Assembly (NCBI GenBank): GCA_016946835.1
Contig: JACVTC010000062.1
Coordinates: forward strand, 877,501-941,500
From: Neocallimastix lanati (nom. inval.)
Taxonomy: Eukaryota; Neocallimastigomycota; Neocallimastigomycetes; Neocallimastigales; Neocallimastigaceae
DNA length: 64,000 nucleotides
Reading direction: 5' to 3'
Position numbers and translations under genes: made by a program
Shown here: positions 42,701 through 51,730 of the stretch, piece by piece
How positions within the stretch are numbered: position 1 is the first letter of the stretch
Layout of the letters: every line of letters starts with the position of its first letter
Notes under the pieces: model-generated
The model's input: only the letters and a program-made list of their open reading frames with translations
Told to the model about the DNA's origin: nothing
The model's database searches: none

Positions 42701-44130
42701 GTAATTGAAACATCTAATTCTATAGTTTTTTTCACTGGTAATGGTGGAAATATATTTGGTATATTTGGCATGTATTTTTTATTTCCATTAATTAAAGAAT
42801 TAGAAAAATTTAAAAAAACACCACAAGCTTGAATATTAGGTAAATAATGTAAACAGAAAATTATTATATTAAGTAATTCAAAGTAAGGTTTAAAGTATGG
42901 AACTAATTTCATGTGAGTTTTAACATTAAATGCCATTAATTTATGATAAATTTCATTATCTTTGATTATCTTTTGTTTATTTTCATCACTGTATGCAGAT
43001 GCTTTAAATTCTGGTGAAATATCGATATCATATTCTACATCATAATAGCATTTCGGAAGAATTAAATTTTTGTAATAGGAGATTTTATTATCAATTTTAC
43101 CAATAATTCTAAATGCAGACAAAAATATTTGACTTTGGTTATTTTTTGAAGCTTTCATATCATTTAACGATTCATAAGCTATTTCATTTTTATCTCCAAT
43201 AATTGATAATAAATATTTTTTCATATTAATAAAATTATTTTCTAAATAAAATTTATCAGTATTTTTTGTTTTTTGCCATTCATATATAAATTCTTCTTTG
43301 AAAAAACCTCCATTGACATAACATTTAAGATAATAATCAAGCATTGTTATAATACATCCTACTAAAGTATGTTTATAATATTCGTCCATTATTGGATATA
43401 ATAATCCATCTTTATTAAAATTAAGTGAAATAAAAGGTAACTTTTTATCAACTAAATAACCAATGGATAATTCATTCAATATAGTTGAAAAAACTTCATT
43501 CATATTCTTAAATTTGGCACCGTTGATTAATAGTTTATTATTTAATAAATTTAAGATGTCCTGTTCTGTACTAGTAGAATACTTTTTAAAAGAGATAAAA
43601 AGATTATCACTAAAGCAAAAATTATCTTTAAAATTTGGTATTATTTTCGGGATGATAAATTCTACACCTCCTGTGTCTCCAGAACCTGTAATTTCTGCAG
43701 CTTTTATTGAATTGTTCGTAAACCTTTCAATAAAGTTATCATATATAAATCCTCCAATATATTTCCCAATATGTGAAAGTAATTTTCCACCGAAATAAAT
43801 TCCAACAGCAGCAAATATGGCACCACCAATAAAGGAGCCTAACAATGCACTACCCCCCAAAGCAAGAGCAACATCAAAACCTAATCCAGCCCCAAAAGAT
43901 CCTAATATTGCTCCACCATATTTTGAACCAAAAAATCCAAGACCAGCGCTAGTAGCCTCTTCAAATGCCCCTCTATAGTTTCCAGTATAAATATTTACAC
44001 CTGTCATTATAGCACTAGAACCAATACTAAGAATACTAGAATATCTAGAATATCTTAACCCAGTTTTCCTATTAAAAGTTTCATAAACCCCACCAGTAAC
44101 ACCAAAACCATCTATAATATTATCCCACAT
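33724..44130 (-). CDS. Giant ankyrin / SecA-like ATPase / CBM26-like protein
   Basis: One uninterrupted 3468-residue frame from the ATG at 44130. Domains in order: glycine-rich hydrophobic segment about 45-135 (GFFGSKYGGAILGSFGAGLG, LGSFIGGAIFAAVGIYFGGK), possibly membrane-inserting; helical, partly coiled-coil region about 600-780; ankyrin block about 900-1100 (KFGNSPLHLVCQNSS, RTPFHFSSKNS); ankyrin block about 1570-1950 (STPLHCAAKSSSLDTFKLLL, GETPLHVASDKGHFSLVALF); SecA-type motor about 2390-3010; Ser/Asn linkers and two CBM26-like modules. SecA signs: Walker A KTGEGKS (about 2497-2503), STHYLAERDQ, YGTNTDFEF, Walker B VDECD (about 2608), HGSRWSNGVHEFVEVKEG, GLTGTIGE, STNAAGRGTDILL (about 2881), and arginine-finger motif GRAGRQGQKG (about 2923). 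No N-terminal signal peptide. SecA is a bacterial/plastid protein-export ATPase, so its presence in a fungal nuclear gene is unexpected. Function is unknown; transfer from bacteria is inference. Confidence 0.9.
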   Translation of the reverse strand: MWDNIIDGFGVTGGVYETFNRKTGLRYSRYSSILSIGSSAIMTGVNIYTGNYRGAFEEATSAGLGFFGSKYGGAILGSFGAGLGFDVALALGGSALLGSFIGGAIFAAVGIYFGGKLLSHIGKYIGGFIYDNFIERFTNNSIKAAEITGSGDTGGVEFIIPKIIPNFKDNFCFSDNLFISFKKYSTSTEQDILNLLNNKLLINGAKFKNMNEVFSTILNELSIGYLVDKKLPFISLNFNKDGLLYPIMDEYYKHTLVGCIITMLDYYLKCYVNGGFFKEEFIYEWQKTKNTDKFYLENNFINMKKYLLSIIGDKNEIAYESLNDMKASKNNQSQIFLSAFRIIGKIDNKISYYKNLILPKCYYDVEYDIDISPEFKASAYSDENKQKIIKDNEIYHKLMAFNVKTHMKLVPYFKPYFELLNIIIFCLHYLPNIQACGVFLNFSNSLINGNKKYMPNIPNIFPPLPVKKTIELDVSITMKDLIPIFSNVQKIILNKIISFRFLESKNRNDIKAMKINNESIEKEITKYVNEKKLKPLLDDNNSFLVDITNDEKLGINVVIGKFSEYLNYLVCYKVIKSCFILDDSIKSLKKGFNINDTYSFDLEKLIESKTLRELNIIANELINDHRSILNKTRKIIIEKSNNNIQEFKNELENKRRENINISRNDFRKKIEADCLKYHVYGRVEEFMNSVEVKNILTENEKEINKYYDNIYNEKINEFNKHLNEKLELLTSMENDETKLKNSLTRLENDLRNYAFDFNEINDEILESLKIQYHLNLQSLCFDLSSDVVSKIETRGGCLIKINKNLWLNESNIGESLFNNIIKGNTDEYYSIKSEIINAPAHGDSLNKLVKTNYDRNMNQLIESVMKNENNKTSKDFYGFSQGHYKALLGDFKSIKPSDLNSTSDSGVTPELIAVTMGNYKMVSELMKKNNSNFSSPSPNGITSLLTAIFNKDEMMINLLLDHPNKIGDINYTNELNKTYLHYVCEYNMPDITKRIINLNGNMTIQDKKFGNSPLHLVCQNSSFETLKGIIEIFQSDHTNNYKNINFNIQRPDKRTPFHFSSKNSILCTKLLIRNNIANPSIQDCYGDNCYYSAIYSGRLDCYQQFQTTEYNKRFKETIKNAYNSYNNHRKSHDKIKYLKELFKNGQIKEIEQVISSMKNELPITNYDNCIELIDAACKGRKKDSIKYLSQLFALKKYPLMTFIGKNGLIDWIKEAIGFGCDLYESYHSETIFDCCIESDDILMLQHIFNFIDTVDKKFNTLLSNMICKVAIQNKTSFLRIISVLLELPKFKKSRISINSLCNTPKVTSTTFMILIENFKWIDLSTVDLFTAIKYTRPSVFREMVKLKKMISSNDLIKLEKNGKTRQDNLSILAEFYPERFNKYRYNPLLLESIETLLTKKEKLIENEKELELRYLLQEVNVGLTELTKDKELLPHLIMKYGNLWAMKSLPDNYAEFFFIENEQQYSPFDYTVEYKNTIEFIFDYFDSLNIDRKKKSNYILLSLDKIISNINELKMMDLLEIENFKNILNKYNYIFNYYNNNQENLFYILSKYPGLDIKDLFKSHSQNIDFNHQNIEGNTILMNLIENRNFEMVKDIINGHNINFETCNKEGDSYLHLLFREPISTTNYDEESLKLFYETTLTIISRKPSNVLLQNRKGETPYILASKIGNNTGLFLMSLFYPSKLIENYSINTTALHESCYMNKVNTVRYLVEYLNYDINQKVICKENHSFLSHFNSYSTPLHCAAKSSSLDTFKLLLQYGANPFIEDINHCDAITIALENGDKKMLEFLFNTPFMIHNSFNNSHLISLVKNPNAEKYVNMYITCNSIFQFNSISDENMNNLLMISCINNNPSMVNFFIETDIEILSQNKYGNNVLHLCCYSNSMSCASEILSIVEEEFIHKLLNIQNKEGETPLHVASDKGHFSLVALFLSYMNSNNKTFIKNNSNLSFIQQSIKSNNFDITLLFMEFYKLTLRDIKNMNLLDISFELDQFIIYYNNNKSKNEKVKDKLSQISVNKLESIDEVIQTSSNDNVNENELLEELSHQKIIDYKSYNGFNSILSKYCQLEIFNETFFIKYKSIIGNLNTLLVFKKWYLSNKAHLINKFITILSKVNGNKSSLEICEIFLNYILSQISSEYAEAVLNEMNELVLFCNSHENTQYFVKIINSVIISALSSNAKINVCNNLIPTIKDFRLLVESQPIQILENLKSIKFNISAYDFINNLIRMCNLKPHMALIQIKYANFIPPLLSEEVDELIQKYPIIHECIDSVLPIDKFIKTVLSSMKNISPEELDISLKCDQYLKNSKHLIITEKISLIENMLKILKMKSFSVITKELFSFIKAAEIYIVKSGKLKKIDKLIDNSKSLSDIILKLNTLNELPEFNFDDFANKLDMLLSRIGLDDNPQLKKLAQYFNIYYVKFGTNKNYSELGRQFGQEFRQLPTMENMAKLLAILSRGFEEVMKFTPYLIQILAIGSFLIHYTKNQNQKQKNIRGRIAQIKTGEGKSMIIAMLALSNALMGYFVDVITSTHYLAERDQVKFKKLFSLFGISSSNIIDHNPAKEDYDGIILYGTNTDFEFTLLREGVFIQNKNMTKPIDKNQLITREYHVSIVDECDNLFLDTALSSARIAYSSKYHYNWVYIPIFKYVKDHPIFPNIQDIRDLLNNYENGIHQTELLQISNEKLRKWVDAAKSALSHTINKDYIIGFNEKLQKKEIQIISSDTGRILHGSRWSNGVHEFVEVKEGLIPEEESSVIASICHPTYFQNYQTIFGLTGTIGEEIEKNEISEMYNVELYHLPRNFTEKLIIEKSEILDNQEQKYNRIIKLIQNNNLKQPMLILLENIQESIDFFNRLKDLGMDPLLLNDAQKEKEEYILEKAGNIGSILVSTNAAGRGTDILLSQEALEVGGLYVILGFFPKNSRIEYQGIGRAGRQGQKGKAKIVFSKDEWFVQEIVKTSSWNNNPNSYIDKTKYYYQIRNEYITRESNRRMKFIETERVCYKVLSHFFSFKRQLLQLFEDSKIKSTLKSELKPYSKFLMSHIDQLWADYYSEKIAERNHSLSEKTDNELFISFIEYFLKEFEFIQSHDPHYKNFKNNILIKKIISIKSHFNDNNIIKSNNTTKGIDYIYNRNDISNKINKFNTLNTTNENDLTNRNNITNEENSHNIVDEANKYFSLSSSSFNNNRNSFESSSSSSNNKNNNESSSSFIYFKKPHYWGMDVYVYLYSGDREISEWPGYKMTDSLDDFYSYEIQDDIVLYYYDEIDEIKIIFNDNSGNQSPYFMNEGYPLKIDYVYNENGISDKINKFNAHNTTNENDLTNRNNITNEENSHNIVDEAKKYFSLSSSSSNNNRNSFESSSSSSNNRNNNESSSSFIYFKKPHYWGMDVYVYLYSGDREISDWPGYKMTDSLDDFYSYEIQDEILLYYYDEIDEIKIIFNDNSGNQSPYFMNEGYPLRIDYVYNENDISDKIKKI
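33753..34748 (-). repeat. 498-bp tandem duplication encoding CBM26-like modules
   Basis: Units 33753-34250 and 34251-34748 (166 codons each) are almost identical, and the start of a third degenerate edge lies at 34749. Each unit encodes a Ser/Asn-rich linker and a module FIYFKKPHYWGMDVYVYLYS, WPGYKMTDSLDDFYSYEIQD, IDEIKIIFNDNSGNQSPYF. The aromatic pattern, WPG..M and IFN..G.Q are hallmarks of family 26 starch-binding modules. The two copies differ by a few substitutions only. Confidence 0.85.
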
Positions 44131-44144
44131 TATTTTTATCTTAC

Positions 44145-44176
<32 letters not shown>

Positions 44177-45607
44177 ATGTAAAAATTTATTTTATTAAAA
44201 AATTTTCTAAATTTATTAGTATTTTTTTATTTTTTTTATCTATTTATAAAATAAAATAAAATAAATATGTATATATAATATATAAATTATTGTTAAAAAT
44301 TTTATTTTATTTTATTCTTCTGTTTTTATTTATATTCAAAAATTTAATTTTTAATTATTAATCTTTTTTTTTCTCTTTTTTTCTCTTTTTTTAACTTTTT
44401 TTAAGTAAAATGAAATAAAGTAAAATAAAATAAAATAAAATAAAATAAAAAAAAAAAAAAATACTATTAATAATAAAAAAATTTTTTCATAAAATGGACA
44501 TTCCGTTAAAAATATATATATGTATTTTTTTTTTTATTTATTTATTTATTTATTTAATTATTAATAATTTTTATTCCAAAGGATTTTTTAAATATATATA
44601 TTATTATTAAACGAATTAAAATATATATATATATGTATATACATAAAAATGATAAAATCTAATATATACTCTTATCTTATTTGTTAACATTTTTTTATTA
44701 TTAAAAACATTTTTACATACTAGACATAATTAATTATAAATTATAATATATTTGTGATAGAAAATATATTATTAATATAAAATAAATAAATAACTTATAA
44801 TTTTTATTAATATTATTTATTGATTTACTTATTTATTTATTTACCATTATTTAAATATCATTTATAAAAATATTTAAAAATGGTAATTATGGGCAATCTT
44901 GGTAATGATTACAGGTTTAAAGTGGATTCATTGGAAAGTTTTTTATTCAATAAGGCATTAATCTTTTCTTTTTAATTAATAATTTAAAATAGTATTTCGA
45001 ATATTCACTATTTACAATATTTATTCTTTAATATTAATTAAAGTTTATAATTGTTACACGAAGTCATAAAATATTAATTCTTTAACTATTTTTAATTATG
45101 CGAATCAATTTATTTTTAATCTTAACCTCTTATTTTTTTTTTAATTTTAAATTTTATTAATATATATTTTTTCATATTATTATTAATATTTTTCATAATA
45201 TTAAATAAGGAATGTATATTGTCAATATTATTAATTATTAACAATAATAATAATAATAATAATAATAAATTCATTAAAATTATTATTAATTACGTCTTTT
45301 TTTTTTTTTTTTTTTTTAGCAAAACACAATATTAATACTAATAATATGTATTTCAATTTTAATTTTTAAATATTTAGATTTTTATTTTGGTTTTGATTTA
45401 AAAAAAGAAACGAAAATTGTTATATATCTAAATCAGTAGTAAAATATACTTTTTTTTTCTTGATATTTATAATAAGAAAATTTACCGAACTAATTCAAAT
45501 CCATTTGAAACAAAATCTATAAATAACCATTAAATAGGCAGAATTAATACAACTGATAATATAATGAATAGAAAATAATAAATAAATAACAATAGTAATA
45601 AATAATA
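44131..45607. other. A+T-rich spacer, 5' flank of the giant gene
   Basis: A poly-A run (44149-44175) lies just above the giant gene's ATG. No core promoter can be assigned in such A+T-rich DNA. A 31-codon plus-strand ORF at about 44883 (MVIMGNLGNDYRFKVDSLES) is slightly more complex than its surroundings but too short to call. Confidence 0.6.
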
Positions 45608-45915
45608 ATGCTAAATAAAACTAAAACTAAAACAAATAAAAACCAAGACGCTTTTAAAAGTAATACTAACAAGTTACATAAAAAAATTTATATTAATAAA
45701 AATATTAAAGGTAATAATCCTTCTCTTGAAGAAACTTCAAAATGTATTAAAAAAAAGTTAACGTTGTTTGTAATAAAGTTAGTACAGACTTAAATTGAGC
45801 TATTACTACATCTTCAGAATCTGGAAATAATAGTACTAAAGAAACTATGATAAATATTGATTCAAATCCAGCAGGAAATGAAAATAATACTCCAACTCAA
45901 TTTTATTCTTTATAA
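45608..45915 (+). pseudogene. Broken hydrophilic gene, 5' part
   Basis: Reads MLNKTKTKTNKNQDAFKSNT, SLEETSKC, then after a frame change near 45770 SSESGNNSTKETMINIDSNP and GNENNTPTQFYSL to a stop. The Lys/Asn/Ser-rich composition looks like a host protein. No family recognised. It may belong with 46512-46637. Confidence 0.4.
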
Positions 45916-46511
45916 TTAGAGAAAAAAAAGAAAAAAAAAAGTTTATTAATTTTATTTGTATGAATAGCAATGATTTGATAAAAGAAAGGAGGTCAGAATA
46001 TTTGGCTAGAATATTGGTAGTAGTAATCTAATGGTGAAATCCAGTTATGGAAAAGTCAATTGTAAATGAGTTTTTGCAGCCTCAACCTATATAGTCATGT
46101 GATAACAGTCTTATAGTATACACTTTTAGGAAAAGGACACTAATTCATATAGCTTATTTGCGTATACAATTTAAGACTATGTTCCACATGTTACCATATG
46201 TCATAATCTCCTCTTAATCTCCTCTTAATATACTTATAATGTATATTCAACCCTCTCAGGCTGACAATAATGTGTAAATTGATGAAAGTTGAATTAGAGA
46301 TATAAGGTGTATATAATGGGAATACTAATTAACCTGTTAAACCTAACCATCTAAAGCGAAAAATCTAGTGAGAAAAAAGTTATATAGACTTTAGAAAAAG
46401 TTGAACCAAGGATCACTAATTTATATATTATAAATATATATAATCATTTTTTTTAACAAAGTAATATCATTAGTATTAATTATTAATTATTATTAATAGA
46501 ATTATTATTTC
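45916..46511. other. Unassigned higher-complexity segment, possibly a solo LTR
   Basis: 46000-46420 is less simple than the surrounding DNA. It lacks ORFs and contains a direct repeat (TCTCCTCTTAA twice at about 46208-46228), interrupting what looks like a single broken gene. It could be a solo LTR or other insertion. I could not find paired terminal TG..CA ends. Confidence 0.3.
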
Positions 46512-46637
46512 AATATACCTCTTGGACTTTTTAATCCAGCTCCTGCTCCTCAATCATCAAATAATAGTGGTAGTCAATTTAAAAGTAATCCATCAAAGAA
46601 GACAACCACAAAAAAAAAAACACAAGTATATATATAG
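46512..46637 (+). pseudogene. Broken hydrophilic gene, 3' part
   Basis: An open stretch reading NIPLGLFNPAPAPQSSNNSG, SQFKSNPSKKTTTKKK to a stop at 46635-46637. Protein-like Pro/Ala/Ser composition in an otherwise non-coding area. Possibly the far side of the gene at 45608-45915. Confidence 0.35.
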
Positions 46638-48436
46638 GAATAAATAGGGGAAAAAAAACAAAAGGGATAAAGGACGAAGAACTTTTTTTTTTTTTTTTAA
46701 GTTTTTTGAAATTAAAAATTTTTAGTAGTGTACTTAATACACTACTATAAAATAAAGATAAATGAAAATGAAAATGAAAATGAAGAAAAAAAAAATAAAA
46801 ATAAAAATAAAAAAAATATATATATATATTTCGATAGTAAATAATAGATAGTAGATAATAATATATTATTTAAAAATAAAATAAAATGAAATGAAATTAA
46901 AAATAGATTCATATTTAAAGATTAAGTCATCAAAAATAATGAATAATTAAAATAAAAAGTTTATTTAAAAGTTTAAAACATATAAAAAAAAAAAAAAACT
47001 AAATTACAAAAATAAAAATTAATTTTCAGTTTTTTTTTTTTATGTATTTATTTTCTTTTTTTTTTTTTTTTTTTTTTTTATGTAATTATTTATTTTAATT
47101 ATAATTATTTGTAATTATAATTTAATCTGTTATATAAAAAAAATACACAATGCACAATACAAAATAATGAAAATAGAATTCGAAAATATAAAAAAAAATA
47201 AAATAAAATAATTAAAAAATAATAGATATAACTAAAACTATCCTTTTATAAAAATTATATATAAATTATACTAATAATAACCATAGTAAGTAATGTAACA
47301 AACAAACAAATAAATAAATAAACAATAATAAAGTTAACTTTTAGAAAAAAAAAAGTTTTTTAATTAATATTTTTTAAAAATTGTGTCAAATAATTGAATA
47401 ATAAGTAATAAATAATTATAGATATATTAAATATAAAATTATGAACAAATATTATAAATAAATAAAAAAAATGAAAATCTTCCATAAATAATATAATTTT
47501 GATGAATTTTTTTTTTTTTTTTTTTTTTGTTAATATTTTAAATATATTTAAATTATATGATTTTATGTATATAAATAAAATAATTTAATAATTTAGTAAT
47601 TTAACTTATCATACGAAAATCATATTAGAAAATTATAAGAACCAAAATTACCGAATAATTTTTGATATTTATTTAAATATGTAAAATAATGATTAATTTT
47701 AAAAAGTTCAAATTTAAAATTTTTCAAAAAAAAAAATAATTCTCTATTAGTTAATAAAACATATATTATTGTTAGAAATTATTTTTTATAATCCATATTG
47801 AAATCGTAACTATGATAATTATGAATAATTGCTGTAAATTTTCAAAAATGCCTGCTCACTATTTAGATAAAAAAAAAGAAGTCACCTAACCCATAATGGT
47901 AGTACAGATTATATTATCTTTCATAATGTAAAATAAGTAATCAGTGTATCAATGTAATTATTATTACATTAAATAATACCTATTAGTCATATTCAATCCT
48001 CTATCTAGAATGGAATATATCATTTTATTATATGCTCCTTATTGAATTGTGTAATATGTTAAATATTCATATAAACCATTTATTAAAGTTGATTTGAAAA
48101 AAATGTAAAATCATGAAATAAATAATATTTATAATTCTTTTTTAAATATATTCATATTTATTTAATTTGTTCTAAATTAAGGTTATATTATATTTATGAA
48201 ACAAATTTATAAATATTATTAAATATAGTTAATAACAACATTTTAAAGATCAAAAATTATCTGTATTTTAATTCATTTTTAGATTTAAATTTTTATAAAA
48301 AACAAACACATATTTAATTTTTATTAAAATAAATTTTCCAATTTGAAAAAAAAAAAAAAAAAAAAAAAATAAACATAATTAATTTCTATTAAAATAAACT
48401 TTTAAATATTAATTTACTTTATTTTAGTTTTAATAT
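46638..48436. other. A+T-rich spacer
   Basis: Nothing recognised beyond poly-A/T runs and (AAAATG)n-like simple repeat near 46763-46785. Confidence 0.65.
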
Positions 48437-48998
48437 GTGATCAGCAATAGCTTCCTTTATAGATTCATCAAACTTCTTAACAATAATACTACTGTCATCG
48501 ATTCTATAATTATTTAATAATGCATCAGTATCAACAACCATAAATTATAATTATTTATAAAAAAAACATCAATTAATAAGCAATATTTACATCTATATAA
48601 TAATTATATTATATAATACTTAAGGCAAACTAGATTTATATTAATATATCAATTTTAATACATAAAATAAACATCGTATAATTTTTTCATAAAAAAAATT
48701 AGAACGATAATATATTCAATTTATAAATAAAAATAAAAGGTATGATTATTAAAATATTAAAATATTATGTTTATAATTTTCAATTGTAAATATATTTTAA
48801 TCTTAATATCTGTCCTATAATAATGAAACTTCAAAACTGTTTTCGACTTCAACAGTTTCATATTAGGTGATGTCACTACAGTATTGGAATAAAAACAATC
48901 ATCTTCTTTTCAGTAGTAGTTGAGGAAATGTTGATCACTCTATCAAGGTCAACAGTTTCAGCCATGTTCACTGGATCAATCTTCTTAAAAGTGACCAT
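48437..48998 (-). pseudogene. Decayed intron-bearing copy of the vip1-like RRM gene
   Basis: 48998 downward reads MVTFKKIDPVNMAETVDLDR, then NISSTTTEKK, matching exon 1 of the gene at 26024-27197 before a frameshift gives an early stop. The intron, the microexon neighbourhood (about 48625-48650, with the GT donor changed to TT) and the exon-3 start (about 48540-48440: VDTDALLNNYRIDDS-type sequence, then KKFDESIKEAI) follow in the same order. Retained introns show a DNA-level duplication, not retroposition. The 3' half of the gene is missing. Confidence 0.85.
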
Positions 48999-49464
48999 TT
49001 TATTTATTCTAGTTTTTTAAATATTTTTTAATAGTTAGTTTGTTTATTTATTCGTTTATATTTGTTAATTTTTTTTAATAATATATAAAAGATATATAAA
49101 TTAGTTTAAATATTTTAATATACTGATATTCAAAAATTTTTAATCGATATTTTATATATATTATATTTTGATTTACAATCTTATTTGTTTATATTATTCT
49201 AAATTAACTTCTGTTCTACTTTATATATATATATATAAATATGTTTATAATTGTTTCTATTTTTTTTTAATTCTTTTTTATTTTTTAAATATTTGTAAAT
49301 ATTATTAAATAAAAAATACTCTATATATATATATTTATTTACAATTGTATTTGTTTAAATTACTCTTAATTATTTTCTATTCTACCTTTTATAAATATAT
49401 ATATTTATTGTATGTTTATTCTATTTTTCTTTATATTTTTATTAAATATTTGTAAATATCATTA

Positions 49465-49501
<37 letters not shown>

Positions 49502-49520
49502 ATGATACATCATACATCCA
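48999..49520. other. A+T-rich spacer
   Basis: Mirrors the 5' flank of the functional RRM gene at its start (TTTATTCTAGTTTTTTA-like), then TA repeats around 49468-49498. No gene. Confidence 0.55.
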
Positions 49521-49910
49521 ATGAATGATTCAATTTATGGATCAAAAGAAGGTTTTATGGAAGGTTCAATGAATGAACAAGAAGACTATCAACTAAATCT
49601 TTACCAAAAATGATAATAAAGGACCTTTTACTAAATTTTTACTGGAAAATCAACAATCATGTGATAATTTAAAGATAATGATTCAAGAATATCCATTTGT
49701 TAAATCTATTCCTTCAAATGATATTGAATGTTAAAACATTCCAAATACTCCATCTTCTAAAATTGTTCTAACAATTAATCATATTCAAACTACTACTTTT
49801 TTGCTATTCCAACTATTGAAGCTCTTCATATTTCCATTATTTCAGTAACTATTAACGGAGAGGAAACTACCAATGAATCAATTAATGAAATAATCAACCT
49901 AAGAAAATGA
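49521..49910 (+). pseudogene. Decayed gene fragment, copy 1
   Basis: Reads MNDSIYGSKEGFMEGSMNEQ then after frame breaks FTKFLLENQQSCDNLKIMIQ, EYPFVKSIPSNDIEC, TPSSKIVLTINHIQTTTF. Related by eye to 51210-51730. Protein family unknown. Confidence 0.4.
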
Positions 49911-50004
49911 AAAAAAAAAAAAATTTAAATACTTGTTTAGATAAAGAATTGTTCTGATTACATATGAAAATTAAACTAAAATTTAAATTTGGAATAAATA
50001 TCAC

Positions 50005-50176
<172 letters not shown>

Positions 50177-51012
50177 CACTGTTTGTTTATTAGTTGGCTT
50201 ACTTTTTTTATTTTTTTATTGATTTATTTGCTTGTTTGTTTTGTTTTATTTTTATAATGGGATAGTAAATGAAAAAATACATTTAGTTTATCAAAAAATA
50301 ATTTATATATTCAAACTAAATATCTTTCTTCAGCTACATTTCAATTATCACATACCTTAAATAATGGAGTTTTATCATTTATATATTCCTTTCATTTTCT
50401 ATCTTTTCTTACCATTTCTTTAGTAATGATAATATAATAAATAATAAAAATAATAAAAATAAAATAAAAATAAAAATAAAAAATAGAAATAAAAATAAAA
50501 ATTAAAATTAAAAATTAAAAATTAAAAATTAAATAATAAATATATTAATATAATAACAATTAAAAAATTTTTTTTAATTTTTATTAATATTAAATTTTAT
50601 GAAATTACAAAATCTAAGTATAATAAGTAAATGTTATGATATACTTTTAAAAAATGGCAAAAGAAAAACATCAATAATTGAAACTATATAAAAAGATGGA
50701 TAAGTTATAATGACTCCATTATATATAATCTCATAAAATACTCATTGCATCAAAAAATAATGAATTTTTTAAAGTGAACTTATTAGAATTTTACATTGAA
50801 ATATATTTGAAATTATCTATATATATTACAGTAATAATAAAACTTTAAAAATGATATTAATACCAAAAATTGTATATTTATCATATTATTATTATTAAAT
50901 TTAATAATATTAATCAAATTTATATATTTTACATTGTTATTATATGTCATGTTTAACAATATAAATTAAATAATATCAAATTTTTCATTTATATATTATA
51001 CTTTTTTGAAAA

Positions 51013-51052
<40 letters not shown>

Positions 51053-51209
51053 TTTCGATATTAATAATTTATATGATAATAATTTATGATTTTTTTAATT
51101 AAATATAAATTAATATCATAATTTTTTAAATTTAATTATATATTTAATTAATTTTTAATTAATAAAATTTTTTTTATGAAATATATTGTTCATTCAAATA
51201 TCAACAAAC
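50177..51209. other. A+T-rich spacer
   Basis: No gene seen. (AAAAT)n stretches near 50450-50530 and a poly-A/(TA)n tract near 51009-51052. Confidence 0.65.
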
Positions 51210-51730
51210 TTAGAATAAGAATATTATAAAATTTCCATTAATTGAAATTATTATAATTATTGAAAAAATTTTACAAGAATATTATAAATTTTTTTTCAAT
51301 AATATTAAATCTTTATTATAAAATTAATTATCATGTAACAATTGTGAAAATAATGATTAAAGAATATACATCTACTAAATTTATTCTTTCAAATAATAAT
51401 GAAAGTCGAAGTCAAATTATTCAGAGTAACTCCGTTTTTTAAAACTATTTTTACAGTTAATTCTACTAAAAGTATTATTCTTTCATTCCAGTTGTTTAAG
51501 TCCCAAGTATTCCTAGTATTCTAAATACTACATTTGATAATGAGAGTTCAAATGAATCATTTGATAAATAATCAACTAAAGATAATGAATAAGAACTTTC
51601 AAATTTTAATTAGGTGAAAATAATTCTGAAGAATTTTACTAATTTATGATGATATTTCAAATGATCAAATAGCATATATCATGCAGTTAAAGATTCAGAT
51701 ATAAATACTTCCGACTCTCAATATTAAATT
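51210..51730 (+). pseudogene. Decayed gene fragment, copy 2
   Basis: Contains YHVTIVKIMIKEYTSTKFIL and SNNNESRSQIIQSNS, which resemble the NLKIMIQEYPFVKSIPSND part of the fragment at 49521-49910, then further broken Ser/Asn-rich coding-like sequence. Two decayed relatives of one unidentified host gene. Confidence 0.4.
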
